From the NCBI GenBank assembly GCA_947623805.1, contig CANQHZ010000021.1, positions 1 through 45,633 of the forward strand: a stretch of DNA of 45,633 bases, read 5' to 3'. This document shows, in pieces, positions 35,753 through 43,561 of this stretch; positions within the stretch are counted from its first letter, which is position 1, and the number at the start of each line of letters is the position of its first letter. The notes below the pieces were generated by a model that saw only the letters and a list, made by a program, of their open reading frames with translations, had not been told where the DNA came from and ran no database searches. The DNA is from an uncultured Lachnospiraceae bacterium. Lineage in GTDB: Bacteria > Bacillota > Clostridia > Lachnospirales > Lachnospiraceae. A program made the translations under genes and the position numbers.

Positions 35753-36523
35753 ATGTTTGAACCAAATTTAAGTATGTTTTCTTTATCAGGCAAGACTGCG
35801 CTCGTGACCGGCGCAAATACAGGCTTGGGACAGGGCATCTGCGCAGCGTTTGCAAAGGCGGGAGCTAACGTTGTCGGCGTGGCAAGGCGCAGCTGCGAAG
35901 AAACAGCGGGCAAAATCGCCGCGTTTGAGGGAAGCTTTAAGGAAGTTATCGCTGATATGTCAGATATAAATGTAATACCGCACATAGCGGAGGAGGCAAA
36001 AAAAGCATTCGGGCGCGTTGACATTCTTGTAAACAACGCAGGCATAATAAAAAGATGTGATGCCGTAGACGTCACTATGGAGGACTGGGATTCCGTCATT
36101 GACTTAAATGAAAAAATGGTATTTTTCCTCTGCCAGACTTTCGCAAAAGAATGGATTGCCGACGGCAAGGGCGGTAAAATCATAAATATCGCTTCTATGC
36201 TCAGCTATCAGGGCGGCATACGCGTTCCCGCTTATACATCAAGCAAGAGTGCCGTACTCGGCCTTACAAGGGCGCTCGCCAATGAATGGGCATCCCACAA
36301 CATAAATGTAAACGCCATAGCTCCGGGCTATATGGCTACCCACAATACCGACAATCTCCGCAGCGACGAACAGCGCAGCGAAGAAATTCTCGGCCGCATA
36401 CCCGCAGGACGCTGGGGCACTCCCGAAGATGTGGCAGGCGCTGCTATCTTCCTTGCATCAGATGCTGCCGCATATGTTCACGGATTTACCGTTGCCGTAG
36501 ACGGAGGCTGGCTTGCAAGATAA
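35753..36523 (+). CDS. kduD: 2-deoxy-D-gluconate 3-dehydrogenase-like SDR (KduD)
   Basis: NAD(P)-dependent short-chain dehydrogenase, 256 residues, closest in style to KduD, which acts on keto-deoxy sugar acids in pectin and uronate breakdown. Rossmann motif T-G-A-N-T-G-L-G-Q-G at 19-28, N-N-A-G at 94-97, catalytic Ser148, Tyr161 and Lys165, and P-G-Y-M-A-T-H-N-T-D, a sequence typical of KduD. The only gene on the plus strand. AGGAGG lies upstream of the start, and it has its own promoter. The substrate assignment rests on sequence likeness; other uronate-linked SDRs cannot be excluded. No other pectin genes are nearby. Confidence 0.85.
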   Translation: MFEPNLSMFSLSGKTALVTGANTGLGQGICAAFAKAGANVVGVARRSCEETAGKIAAFEGSFKEVIADMSDINVIPHIAEEAKKAFGRVDILVNNAGIIKRCDAVDVTMEDWDSVIDLNEKMVFFLCQTFAKEWIADGKGGKIINIASMLSYQGGIRVPAYTSSKSAVLGLTRALANEWASHNINVNAIAPGYMATHNTDNLRSDEQRSEEILGRIPAGRWGTPEDVAGAAIFLASDAAAYVHGFTVAVDGGWLAR

Positions 36524-36536
36524 ATAATATAAAAAT

Positions 36537-36595
36537 AAGGCTGTCGCATCAAGAAAAATGTCAAGTTCCTGATGCGGCAGCCTTGATTTTTATAT
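36537..36595. terminator. Bidirectional terminator between kduD and ung
   Basis: A 15-bp stem AAGGCTGTCGCATCA / TGATGCGGCAGCCTT (36537-36551, 36570-36584; one G-U pair on one strand) with T-runs on both sides, serving two convergent genes. It touches the end of ung. Confidence 0.88.
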
Positions 36596-37267
36596 ATTCT
36601 CAATCTGCCAGTCTATCGGTTCTACCCCGTTTTTCTCCAAAAACGCATTTGCCTGGCTGAAATGCTTACAGCCAAAAAATCCACGGTGCGCCGACAGCGG
36701 GCTTGGGTGCGGAGCTTTCAAAATCAGATGCTTGGGATTAGTGAGCATCGGTATCTTACTCTGCGCCGGTCTCCCCCACAAAAGATACACAATCGGCCTG
36801 TCTTGAGCATTCACTGCCTGTATTACCGCGTCGGTAAACTGTTCCCAGCCATGTCCCTGATGTGAATTTGCCTGATGCGCGCGCACTGTAAGAACCGTGT
36901 TAAGCAAAAGCACGCCTTGGTCCGCCCATTTTTTCAGATAACCGTTATTCGGTATGTAGCAGCCCAAATCATCATTAAGCTCTTTGTATATGTTCTGCAG
37001 AGACGGCGGTATCTCTTTCTGGCTTGGCAGCACGGAAAAGCTAAGACCATGCGCCTGATTTACATTGTGATAAGGGTCCTGGCCGAGCAGAAGTACCTTG
37101 ACCTTGCTAAGCGGCGTAAAATGAAACGCATTAAAAATATCATCAGAGGGCGGATATATCACGGCCCTACTGTATTCGTCTTTCACAAACGTAAAAAGTT
37201 CCTTGTAATACGGCTTGCTGAATTCACCCTGAATCGCCGCAAGCCAGTCATTATTTATCATTGCCAT
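36590..37267 (-). CDS. ung: Uracil-DNA glycosylase
   Basis: Removes uracil from DNA, starting base-excision repair. The 225 residues carry the family motifs: catalytic Asp64 in G-Q-D-P-Y-H-N and the H-P-S-P-L-S-A-H-R-G-F-F-G leucine-loop region. The start at 37267 has GGAGGG eight bases upstream; the frame from 37282 is unlikely. It follows hisF by 26 bases and probably shares its transcript. Confidence 0.97.
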   Translation of the reverse strand: MAMINNDWLAAIQGEFSKPYYKELFTFVKDEYSRAVIYPPSDDIFNAFHFTPLSKVKVLLLGQDPYHNVNQAHGLSFSVLPSQKEIPPSLQNIYKELNDDLGCYIPNNGYLKKWADQGVLLLNTVLTVRAHQANSHQGHGWEQFTDAVIQAVNAQDRPIVYLLWGRPAQSKIPMLTNPKHLILKAPHPSPLSAHRGFFGCKHFSQANAFLEKNGVEPIDWQIENI

Positions 37268-37293
37268 ATTTAATCCCTCCATGCAGCAGACCG

Positions 37294-38055
37294 CTAAAGC
37301 CTGACAGACACTCCTTTTTCACGCAGATACTTTTTAACCTCAACAATCTCCAATTCCTTAAAATGAAACAGTGATGCCGCAAGCGCCGCGTCCGCCTTGC
37401 CCTCATCAAGCGCCTCATAAAAATGCTCAAGCTTTCCCGCGCCACCTGACGCTATGACAGGTATCGATACATTCTCCGAAATCGTCCGCGTAAGCTCTAT
37501 GTCATATCCGTTTTTAGTGCCGTCACAATCCATACTCGTCAAAAGTATCTCTCCCGCGCCCAGCTTGTTTGCCTTTATAGCCCATTCGACCGCGTCAATG
37601 CCCATATCCACGCGCCCGCCGTTTTTGAAAATATTCCAGCCCGAACCATCAACTCTGCGCTTAGCATCTATAGCCACCACCACACACTGACTGCCAAATT
37701 TGTCAGCCGCCTCGCTTATAAGCGCAGGATTCATAATCGCGGCGCTGTTTACCGCTACCTTGTCCGCTCCCTCACGCAAAATAGCCTTGAAATCGTCAAC
37801 CGTCCGTATGCCGCCTCCGACTGTAAACGGTATAAAAACTTTCTCTGCCACTCTGCGCACCATATCGACCTTTGTAGCGCGGTTGTCAGACGATGCCGTT
37901 ATGTCAAGAAAAACCACCTCGTCAGCCCCCGCTTTGTCATACGCCGCCGCTATCTCTACAGGGTCTCCCGCGTCTATAAGGTTTACAAAATTTACTCCCT
38001 TTACCACTCTGCCGTTGTTCACATCAAGGCACGGAATAATTCTCTTGGTAAGCAT
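37294..38055 (-). CDS. hisF: Imidazole glycerol phosphate synthase cyclase subunit HisF
   Basis: With HisH it makes imidazole glycerol phosphate and AICAR in histidine synthesis; HisF is the cyclase. TIM barrel of 253 residues with the catalytic Asp11 in P-C-L-D-V-N-N-G-R, the second Asp in V-V-A-I-D-A-K-R, and phosphate sites G-G-G-I-R and A-S-G-G-A-G. Its start overlaps the hisH stop by one base (TGATG), with GGAGG upstream. The other his genes are not in the window, so this is a detached hisH-hisF pair. Confidence 0.97.
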   Translation of the reverse strand: MLTKRIIPCLDVNNGRVVKGVNFVNLIDAGDPVEIAAAYDKAGADEVVFLDITASSDNRATKVDMVRRVAEKVFIPFTVGGGIRTVDDFKAILREGADKVAVNSAAIMNPALISEAADKFGSQCVVVAIDAKRRVDGSGWNIFKNGGRVDMGIDAVEWAIKANKLGAGEILLTSMDCDGTKNGYDIELTRTISENVSIPVIASGGAGKLEHFYEALDEGKADAALAASLFHFKELEIVEVKKYLREKGVSVRL

Positions 38056-38666
38056 CAGTCCACCTCCAGCTCAATGAAATTCTTCAAAATTTTAAGTCCG
38101 ACCGCTGAGCTTTTCTCAGGGTGAAACTGGCATGCAAAAACATTATCCTTTTCAACCGATGCATGAATGAGCGTGGCATACTCCGTCGTCGCCGTCACTA
38201 TATCAGGCTCGTCCGCCCTCAAATAATACGAATGCACAAAGTACACATAAGCCCCCTCATCGATTCCCTTAAAAAGTCTGCCCCTGTTTGGAAATCTGAG
38301 AGAATTCCAGCCTATCTGCGGCACTTTTAACCCTTTATCCGGAATGTGCACGATTTTACCCTTTAATATGCCAAGTCCCTCAACACCCTCAGCTTCCTCG
38401 CTCTCCTCAAACAATAACTGAAGCCCAAGACATATGCCTAAAAACGGCGTTTTGTTTTCGACCACACGCCTGATGACATCTACCAGACCATAAGCCTTAA
38501 GTTTCTCCATAGCCGTGCCAAACGCACCTACCCCCGGCAAAATGACCCTGTCCGCTTTTAAAATTGTCTCCTTGTCTCTCGTAATAACCGCGTGCTCTCC
38601 AAGTGATATCAACGCTTTTTCCACGCTCTTTATGTTGCCTGCGTCATAATCAATGATTACCGTCAT
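38055..38666 (-). CDS. hisH: Imidazole glycerol phosphate synthase glutaminase subunit HisH
   Basis: Glutaminase subunit that feeds ammonia to HisF. The 203 residues show the class I amidotransferase pattern: G-V-G-A-F-G oxyanion strand, nucleophile Cys79 in G-I-C-L-G-L-Q, and the C-terminal H-P-E-K-S-S. Translation is coupled with hisF. It is preceded by a strong hairpin (38709-38740) that overlaps the end of the acidic-protein gene. Confidence 0.96.
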   Translation of the reverse strand: MTVIIDYDAGNIKSVEKALISLGEHAVITRDKETILKADRVILPGVGAFGTAMEKLKAYGLVDVIRRVVENKTPFLGICLGLQLLFEESEEAEGVEGLGILKGKIVHIPDKGLKVPQIGWNSLRFPNRGRLFKGIDEGAYVYFVHSYYLRADEPDIVTATTEYATLIHASVEKDNVFACQFHPEKSSAVGLKILKNFIELEVD

Positions 38667-38708
38667 TGCCTATCTCATTCCCCCTCGCTTCTCAAAATCC
38701 GCAAACCA

Positions 38709-38740
38709 AACAAGCCCTGACCTCATCGGTCAAGGCTGTT
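38709..38740 (-). terminator. Hairpin at the end of the acidic-protein gene
   Basis: A 13-14-bp stem (38709-38722 with 38728-38740, one bulge and one G-U pair) with a T-containing 3' side, overlapping the last codons and stop (38730) of the acidic-protein gene. It could be a terminator or a partial attenuator before hisH. Confidence 0.6.
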
Positions 38741-40817
38741 GTTTTCCGTTTATTATATCATTGAGCGCCATTGAATACGAAAGAGAATCCTCTATCTGCA
38801 AAAGCTCCCTCGCCGCCGTCTCGTCAATGCCGTAATCAGTCAAAAGTATATTTGATATCTCATCCTTTATAGCATCAACCTCAGCCAATACTCCATATTG
38901 CTCAGCATCGGTATTTATGTAATCATAAGTTTCATAACTGCTTATAAGCGCATTCAACGCCTCAATCTCGCGTCCCATCTTCATATTGTTTTTATATGAA
39001 TCGTATTTGCGCTCCATCTTTAATATTGCCTCGCTTCTGCCCTTGATGATATCATCTGACGAGTCAAGCTCCATTCCGTATGTAGCGCGGTACGCTGTCA
39101 TATAATCACCATTATAATACGCTTTTCTCGCCTTTTGGATATATCCTTGCGATGCCAATATACTTGTCGCTACCATAATCGCTCCGAATACCGTAGCGCC
39201 AAACAGCGCTCCGACCATAAGCTTTTTAGGAGGTATCCGTTTGATTGGCGGCTTTGAAGCCTCTTTAGCCCTCTTTGCCTCAAGCTTTGCTTCCTTTGCA
39301 GCCTTTTTCTCTTTCTTCTTCTGCTCCGCCTCTGCCGCTTTAGCTTTCTTTGCTGCCTCCTTCTCTTCTGCCTTAGCTTTCTTAGCCTCCTCCTTTGCTG
39401 CCTTTTCCTCCTCTTTCTTAGTGAGGTTTTCCTGCTTCTTGGCTTCTTTCGCCGCTTTTTCCGCTTCAAGCTCCTCCTCGGTAGGCTCAGGCACTAAGTC
39501 CTCGGTAAGCATATTGAAAAACTTACTCATCGCGCCCGGTTTCTTTGGAGCATCTTTCTCTACGGCTGCAATCTCATCTGTGTCTTCCTCGTTACCGCCT
39601 TTTTTCTTGGAAGCTTTCTTTTTCTTGGCTTTTTCTTTTTTGGGTTTTACCTTTCCGGTTTCCTCCATTTCAGCCTTTTTATTCTCTACACGCTTAACCA
39701 CATCTACGTTTGGCTTGGAAGCGCCCTCATCACTGTCATCCATGTCTTCCATCTTACCGGCGTCCACAAATGCTTTTTCATTTTCGGCCATCTGGCTAAG
39801 CATATCCATCATATCGTCCTGAATCGGCTCATTGTTGTCATCTTTTTTAAGCATATCATGTATTTCAGCCAAATCCGAATCTGTTTCCTCATCAAGCAGA
39901 CTAAGTACGTCATCCATGCTGTCAGCCACATTTCCTTCGTCAACTGACACCATCTCATTCTCAGCAATTTCAGCTTCCGCGCCTCCGGTCTGAAAAGAGT
40001 CGGTCGCGTCAAGCGTCTCAATATCAGGTATATCCACTGAAAAGTCATCATCGTCTTCTTCCGCATCTGCTGCTGACACATCTGACACATCTGTCACATC
40101 AGACGTATCTTCATTCAAAACCGGGTCCAAAATGTCATCAAGACTAAAGCCGTCGTCAAGACCGCCAACATTTGATGTCATGTCAGCATTATCATCATTC
40201 TTCAAATCATCAAAGCTCACATCGTCAATATTTAATTCTTCCTCTGATGTTTCCGCCACGTCTATATCAGATTTACCGTCATCTGCAGCAATTTCTGAAA
40301 CGTCTTGCATAGTCTCGCCCTGTTCAGGTTCGTCTATACTCAGTTCATCGGCATCCAACTCACCCGCAATCTCCGTCTCAGTCGCAGACTGTATCGCCTC
40401 GTCAAGTCCGTCAATGCTTATGTCTCCAATGGTTCCTATATCATCAGCAGATATGGTTTCCGGAGTATCGGCAATATCCGTAGCTGCATCACTTACACTC
40501 CCATTTTCTTCGTCATTGTCATCCGTAAGCACCTGAGAAAGCAAATCCGAAATTTCGTCCTGGCTCAATCTGCCCTCCATACCGCCCATACCACCTGACA
40601 CTCCTGTCGGAATTTCTACAGCCGAAGTCTCCACCTCATGAAGCTCTATATCAGAAAGCTCGTTATCGGAAAGCTCAACCTCGGGCTCTGACTCCGGCAT
40701 TTCAAGCGCATCGAGCGCTATTTCTCCATCAGCCTCACCCTCATCTGTGGATTTTTCACCTCGCGGCTCGCTTATTGATTTAAGTAAACTGTCCAAGTAA
40801 TTTTCCTCTGTACTCAT
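38730..40817 (-). CDS. Large acidic membrane protein with a FliM/FliY-like short motif
   Basis: A 695-residue protein I cannot name. Residues 1-350 are very acidic and rich in Asp, Glu and Ser, with short hydrophobic motifs set among them. L-S-Q-D-E-I-S-D-L-L (84-93; genomic 40539-40568) closely resembles the CheY-binding N-terminus of FliM/FliY (L-S-Q-D-E-I-D-A-L-L). Similar motifs follow: F-S-L-D-D-I-L, M-D-D-V-L-S-L-L, M-M-D-M-L-S-Q-M. Then come a Lys-rich region (about 375-410), a Lys/Ala/Glu coiled coil (about 440-525), one membrane helix (532-556) and a helical C-terminal domain with K-A-Y-Y-N-G-D-Y-M-T-A-Y. Neighbours are the Sir2-like protein and cheV. The topology puts the acidic part in the cytoplasm. 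Ribosome binding site GGAGGG. Confidence 0.85.
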   Translation of the reverse strand: MSTEENYLDSLLKSISEPRGEKSTDEGEADGEIALDALEMPESEPEVELSDNELSDIELHEVETSAVEIPTGVSGGMGGMEGRLSQDEISDLLSQVLTDDNDEENGSVSDAATDIADTPETISADDIGTIGDISIDGLDEAIQSATETEIAGELDADELSIDEPEQGETMQDVSEIAADDGKSDIDVAETSEEELNIDDVSFDDLKNDDNADMTSNVGGLDDGFSLDDILDPVLNEDTSDVTDVSDVSAADAEEDDDDFSVDIPDIETLDATDSFQTGGAEAEIAENEMVSVDEGNVADSMDDVLSLLDEETDSDLAEIHDMLKKDDNNEPIQDDMMDMLSQMAENEKAFVDAGKMEDMDDSDEGASKPNVDVVKRVENKKAEMEETGKVKPKKEKAKKKKASKKKGGNEEDTDEIAAVEKDAPKKPGAMSKFFNMLTEDLVPEPTEEELEAEKAAKEAKKQENLTKKEEEKAAKEEAKKAKAEEKEAAKKAKAAEAEQKKKEKKAAKEAKLEAKRAKEASKPPIKRIPPKKLMVGALFGATVFGAIMVATSILASQGYIQKARKAYYNGDYMTAYRATYGMELDSSDDIIKGRSEAILKMERKYDSYKNNMKMGREIEALNALISSYETYDYINTDAEQYGVLAEVDAIKDEISNILLTDYGIDETAARELLQIEDSLSYSMALNDIINGKQQP

Positions 40818-40836
40818 TATCAGCCCTCCACTAACA

Positions 40837-41655
40837 TTAATTATTTCCGTCCGATAAACAACAGCTCTGCAAAAAATCCACTGAATTCATTGCGATACTG
40901 ACGCCCTTATCACCCAAGTCCTCTGTCATCTGGTACAATGTTTCGTTTATCCTAAAAAAGTCCGCTTTTTTGTTGTAAAAGGCGGCCTTTTCAAATGGCC
41001 ATCTTATAATATCAGGCATACCAAGCCCTACCCCAAGCTCCAATATGCAGAGCTTTTTATTCAGTGTAAGTTTCAGCCAATTCGTGTATTTATCCCACTG
41101 CGGCTTATATCCGTCCTCAATATATCCTTTCCCGCACAAGACATTGTTAAATACAAGCGCCTCGCCGCATATAGGGCATTTAGGCTGCACCGACATATAC
41201 TCTTTACTGCCTCCCCCTGCTAACACTGTCCTTATACGCTCCAAATAGCTGTCAGCATCATGCAATCCACCGCCGCATGTCTGACTGCTGCATTGAAGTC
41301 TGCTGTAATTCCCGCATGGTTCCACAATTCTTTCCGTGTCAAAATCCGCTTTTTTGATATTTCCGTCAATACATGTCGTCACAACAAAATAATTTTTGTC
41401 TTTTACCAGCCTGTATAAATTTTCATACGCTCTTTCCAGGCGCCCGTCGTCATGTTCATCAATGTAAAATCTCTCTATATACGGCACTATCCATTCAAGG
41501 CTGTCGTCCCTGTCGACTTCGTCCAAAACACTCATAAGCCTTGGAAATCTGTCAATATCTCCAAAGCTTTCATTAAACTCCTCGCCAATGCCTACTAAAA
41601 CCGCATCGGCATCATTGATTTTTTGAATGAGCAGATTTTGTTTTGTCCTGTCCAT
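40837..41655 (-). CDS. Sir2-like NAD-binding protein with altered active site
   Basis: A 272-residue member of the Sir2 superfamily, whose usual activity is NAD-dependent deacylation or ADP-ribosylation. The nucleotide-binding start is A-D-A-V-L-V-G-I-G-E-E-F, the catalytic-core equivalent is T-T-C-I-D-G-N-I-K-K-A, the zinc ribbon uses Cys122, Cys127, Cys160 and Cys163, and the late motif L-E-L-G-V-G-L-G-M-P resembles the class M sirtuins. Where sirtuins have the catalytic His (E-L-H-G) this protein has Cys114 (E-P-C-G), so normal deacylase activity is doubtful; SirTM-type proteins use Gln here. No macrodomain or lipoylation genes are nearby. A long N-terminal segment follows the first motif. 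GGAG precedes the start. Confidence 0.8.
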   Translation of the reverse strand: MDRTKQNLLIQKINDADAVLVGIGEEFNESFGDIDRFPRLMSVLDEVDRDDSLEWIVPYIERFYIDEHDDGRLERAYENLYRLVKDKNYFVVTTCIDGNIKKADFDTERIVEPCGNYSRLQCSSQTCGGGLHDADSYLERIRTVLAGGGSKEYMSVQPKCPICGEALVFNNVLCGKGYIEDGYKPQWDKYTNWLKLTLNKKLCILELGVGLGMPDIIRWPFEKAAFYNKKADFFRINETLYQMTEDLGDKGVSIAMNSVDFLQSCCLSDGNN

Positions 41656-41684
41656 AGCAGCTCCCGAAAGTCAGCACTTTATAA

Positions 41685-41707
41685 GAGTCGGGCTATCCAC
41701 CCGACTC
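41685..41707 (-). terminator. Hairpin after cheV
   Basis: A perfect 8-bp stem GAGTCGGG / CCCGACTC with a seven-base loop, nine bases after the cheV stop. The following T-run is poor (TTATAAAG), so it may only partly stop transcription into the Sir2-like gene. Confidence 0.55.
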
Positions 41708-41715
41708 CCTCTTTG

Positions 41716-42615
41716 CTATTTTTTTGAAAGTAACTCGTCAATGACCTTAACAAGATTTCCGATTTCAGGCTTTGAAAGCTGTGCGTCCGCACCTAAATCC
41801 TCGCCTTTCTTTCTCATTTCATCATTGACTAATGATGAAAAGATGACAACCGGTATCTGCTTTGTCGTATCGTCCGATTTAACAAGTTTAGTCAGGCGGT
41901 GTCCATCCATGAGAGGCATCTCGATATCGGTAATAAGAAGCTGTACATCTTCATCGAGCGTGCCGGCATCTCTGCATTTTGTTATGTATTCCCAAGCCTC
42001 CTCGCCGTTCTCGGTCTTGATTATGTTGTCATAGCCCGCTTTCCTGAGTGAATCGCATATAAGCTTTCTAAGAAGCGATGAATCCTCCGCGATAAGAATG
42101 GGAATACTCGTCTCCTCCCTCACGCCAAGAGAATCTATCTCTGTAACCTTTAAGCCCGTCTCCGGATTAATGTCTGTAATAATCTTCTCGAAGTCAAGAA
42201 TGATAATCAGCTTGCCGTCTATCTTGATAATACCTGTGGAAATGCCGTCCTCCGCTGTAGTAACCGTAGCGCCCGGCTTGATAATGTCTACCCATGAAAC
42301 TCTGTGAATGCCGATAACCGAATCAACATGGAAAGCAATGTCCAGCTTATTGAAACTTGTGATAATAAATAATCCGCCGGGATTTGACTGCCCTCTCTGC
42401 AGGCAGTTGCGCAAATCAATCGCCGTAATCATATCATCACGCGGCATAAAAATACCTTCTACGCTCGGGTGGGCATTGGGAACGGGCGTTATGGGCTGAT
42501 AGGGGATAATCTCTCTGATTTTGGCTACGTTGATGCCGTAAGAGTTGCCATCGACCACAAATTCCAGTACCTCTAGTTCGTTTGTTCCGTTCTCTAAGAG
42601 AATCTTAGTTTCCAT
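41716..42615 (-). CDS. cheV: Chemotaxis coupling protein CheV
   Basis: Couples chemoreceptors to CheA and adapts the signal through its own receiver domain. It has 299 residues. The CheW-like domain is about 1-150 (L-E-V-L-E-F-V-V-D-G-N-S-Y-G-I-N-V, I-P-Y-Q-P-I-T-P-V-P-N-A) and the receiver domain about 170-299 with acidic pocket E-D-S-S and phosphoacceptor Asp230 in L-I-T-D-I-E-M-P; K-P near the end completes it. The ATG at 42615 with GGAGG five bases upstream is preferred over a GTG at 42639. CheV implies a motile or chemotactic organism. It has its own promoter and an imperfect terminator. Confidence 0.94.
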   Translation of the reverse strand: METKILLENGTNELEVLEFVVDGNSYGINVAKIREIIPYQPITPVPNAHPSVEGIFMPRDDMITAIDLRNCLQRGQSNPGGLFIITSFNKLDIAFHVDSVIGIHRVSWVDIIKPGATVTTAEDGISTGIIKIDGKLIIILDFEKIITDINPETGLKVTEIDSLGVREETSIPILIAEDSSLLRKLICDSLRKAGYDNIIKTENGEEAWEYITKCRDAGTLDEDVQLLITDIEMPLMDGHRLTKLVKSDDTTKQIPVVIFSSLVNDEMRKKGEDLGADAQLSKPEIGNLVKVIDELLSKK

Positions 42616-42683
42616 ATTAACCTCCATTCTGACAGACACCTTGTCTATATAATACTGCTGCGCAGATATTTTATCTATTCACC

Positions 42684-42713
42684 ATTATAACATATATGTA
42701 GTGAAAATTACAA
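42684..42713 (-). promoter_or_regulatory. cheV promoter
   Basis: TTGTAA (42708-42713) and TATAAT (42684-42689) with 18-base spacing on the minus strand, and a TG before the -10 box. This is the house-keeping type, not the flagellar sigma-D type. Confidence 0.6.
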
Positions 42714-42766
42714 ATATTTTCAGATAATTTTTGACAAATTTATTTTTTTATTGCAAAATTGAAAAA

Positions 42767-43546
42767 TTATCTTAATTGTATATCGAAACTGCCGTCGGAA
42801 GACGAAATGCGCATGGTAAATGTTTCGATATCCGCATCGGTCATGTCGTCTATTTCCGCTACCGCGACTACTTCCCGCACCTCGCCCGCGGGAATCGTAT
42901 CAATATACGAAGAAATATCATCAGGCAGGAGCGTATTGCGCGCTTTCACTGATTTATCGTTTACGTTCATGCGTATGCTTAGATTGTGATTGAAGATATC
43001 GCATTCCGCACTTTCATTTGTGGCGCTCTCTATATCGAAATGCACCACGAGAAGTTTTTTGCCCTGTGCCGCCGTAACACTGAATCCTGTGCTGTCCTTT
43101 GGATATGCGTCGCATATTTCAAATGACTGATACTTGATTGCCACGCCGTCTATTCCAAGCAGCTGTGCAATATCCGCTTCGTCTGTGGTAAGGACCTCTA
43201 CGCCTGCCTGCTCAGACTCATCGGTCTGCATTTCCGACTGTTCCTGACTTTCCTCTGCGCTCTGAGTATCTGTAGCGGATTCACTCTCATTATTTTCTGT
43301 ATCGAGCGTTTCCGAACTTTCCTCCTGGCTTTCTTCCATAAGGCTCTCCTGAAGCACTGCCTCCGCAAGCACTCTGTCATCAGCAAGCCTGTAATTGTAG
43401 GTTGATGAGTATTTTAACAGCAGTCTCGCGGAATATTCCGATATCATCTCCGTCTGCTCATCTGTCAAGTCAGGCATTGAATCAATACAGCCTGTCAAAA
43501 GCAGCATCGACGCTGCCAAAAGCCCAAGGGCTTTAATCCTTTTCAA
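42767..43546 (-). CDS. Putative lipoprotein with acidic linker and Ig-like domain
   Basis: About 260 residues, no name recognised. A lipoprotein signal peptide ends in L-L-L-T-G-C. Then a short helical region, a Glu/Ser/Gln-rich linker (about 70-115) and a C-terminal beta domain (about 125-260, V-V-H-F-D-I-E-S-A-T-N-E-S) resembling the DUF4352/DUF5067 immunoglobulin-like group. The start is likely TTG at 43546, eight bases after GGAGG; the ATG at 43561 has the ribosome site inside its own first codons. It directly follows the sensor kinase gene and may be its partner or target. Function unknown. Confidence 0.75.
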   Translation of the reverse strand: MKRIKALGLLAASMLLLTGCIDSMPDLTDEQTEMISEYSARLLLKYSSTYNYRLADDRVLAEAVLQESLMEESQEESSETLDTENNESESATDTQSAEESQEQSEMQTDESEQAGVEVLTTDEADIAQLLGIDGVAIKYQSFEICDAYPKDSTGFSVTAAQGKKLLVVHFDIESATNESAECDIFNHNLSIRMNVNDKSVKARNTLLPDDISSYIDTIPAGEVREVVAVAEIDDMTDADIETFTMRISSSDGSFDIQLR

Positions 43547-43561
43547 CAAGAACACCTCCAT

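Noticed and set aside
39241-39822. 193-codon plus-strand frame opposite the acidic-protein gene
   Set aside because: It is the antisense of a Lys/Glu/Ala-rich repeat, which yields long Phe/Ser/Ala frames by composition; no ribosome site of note.
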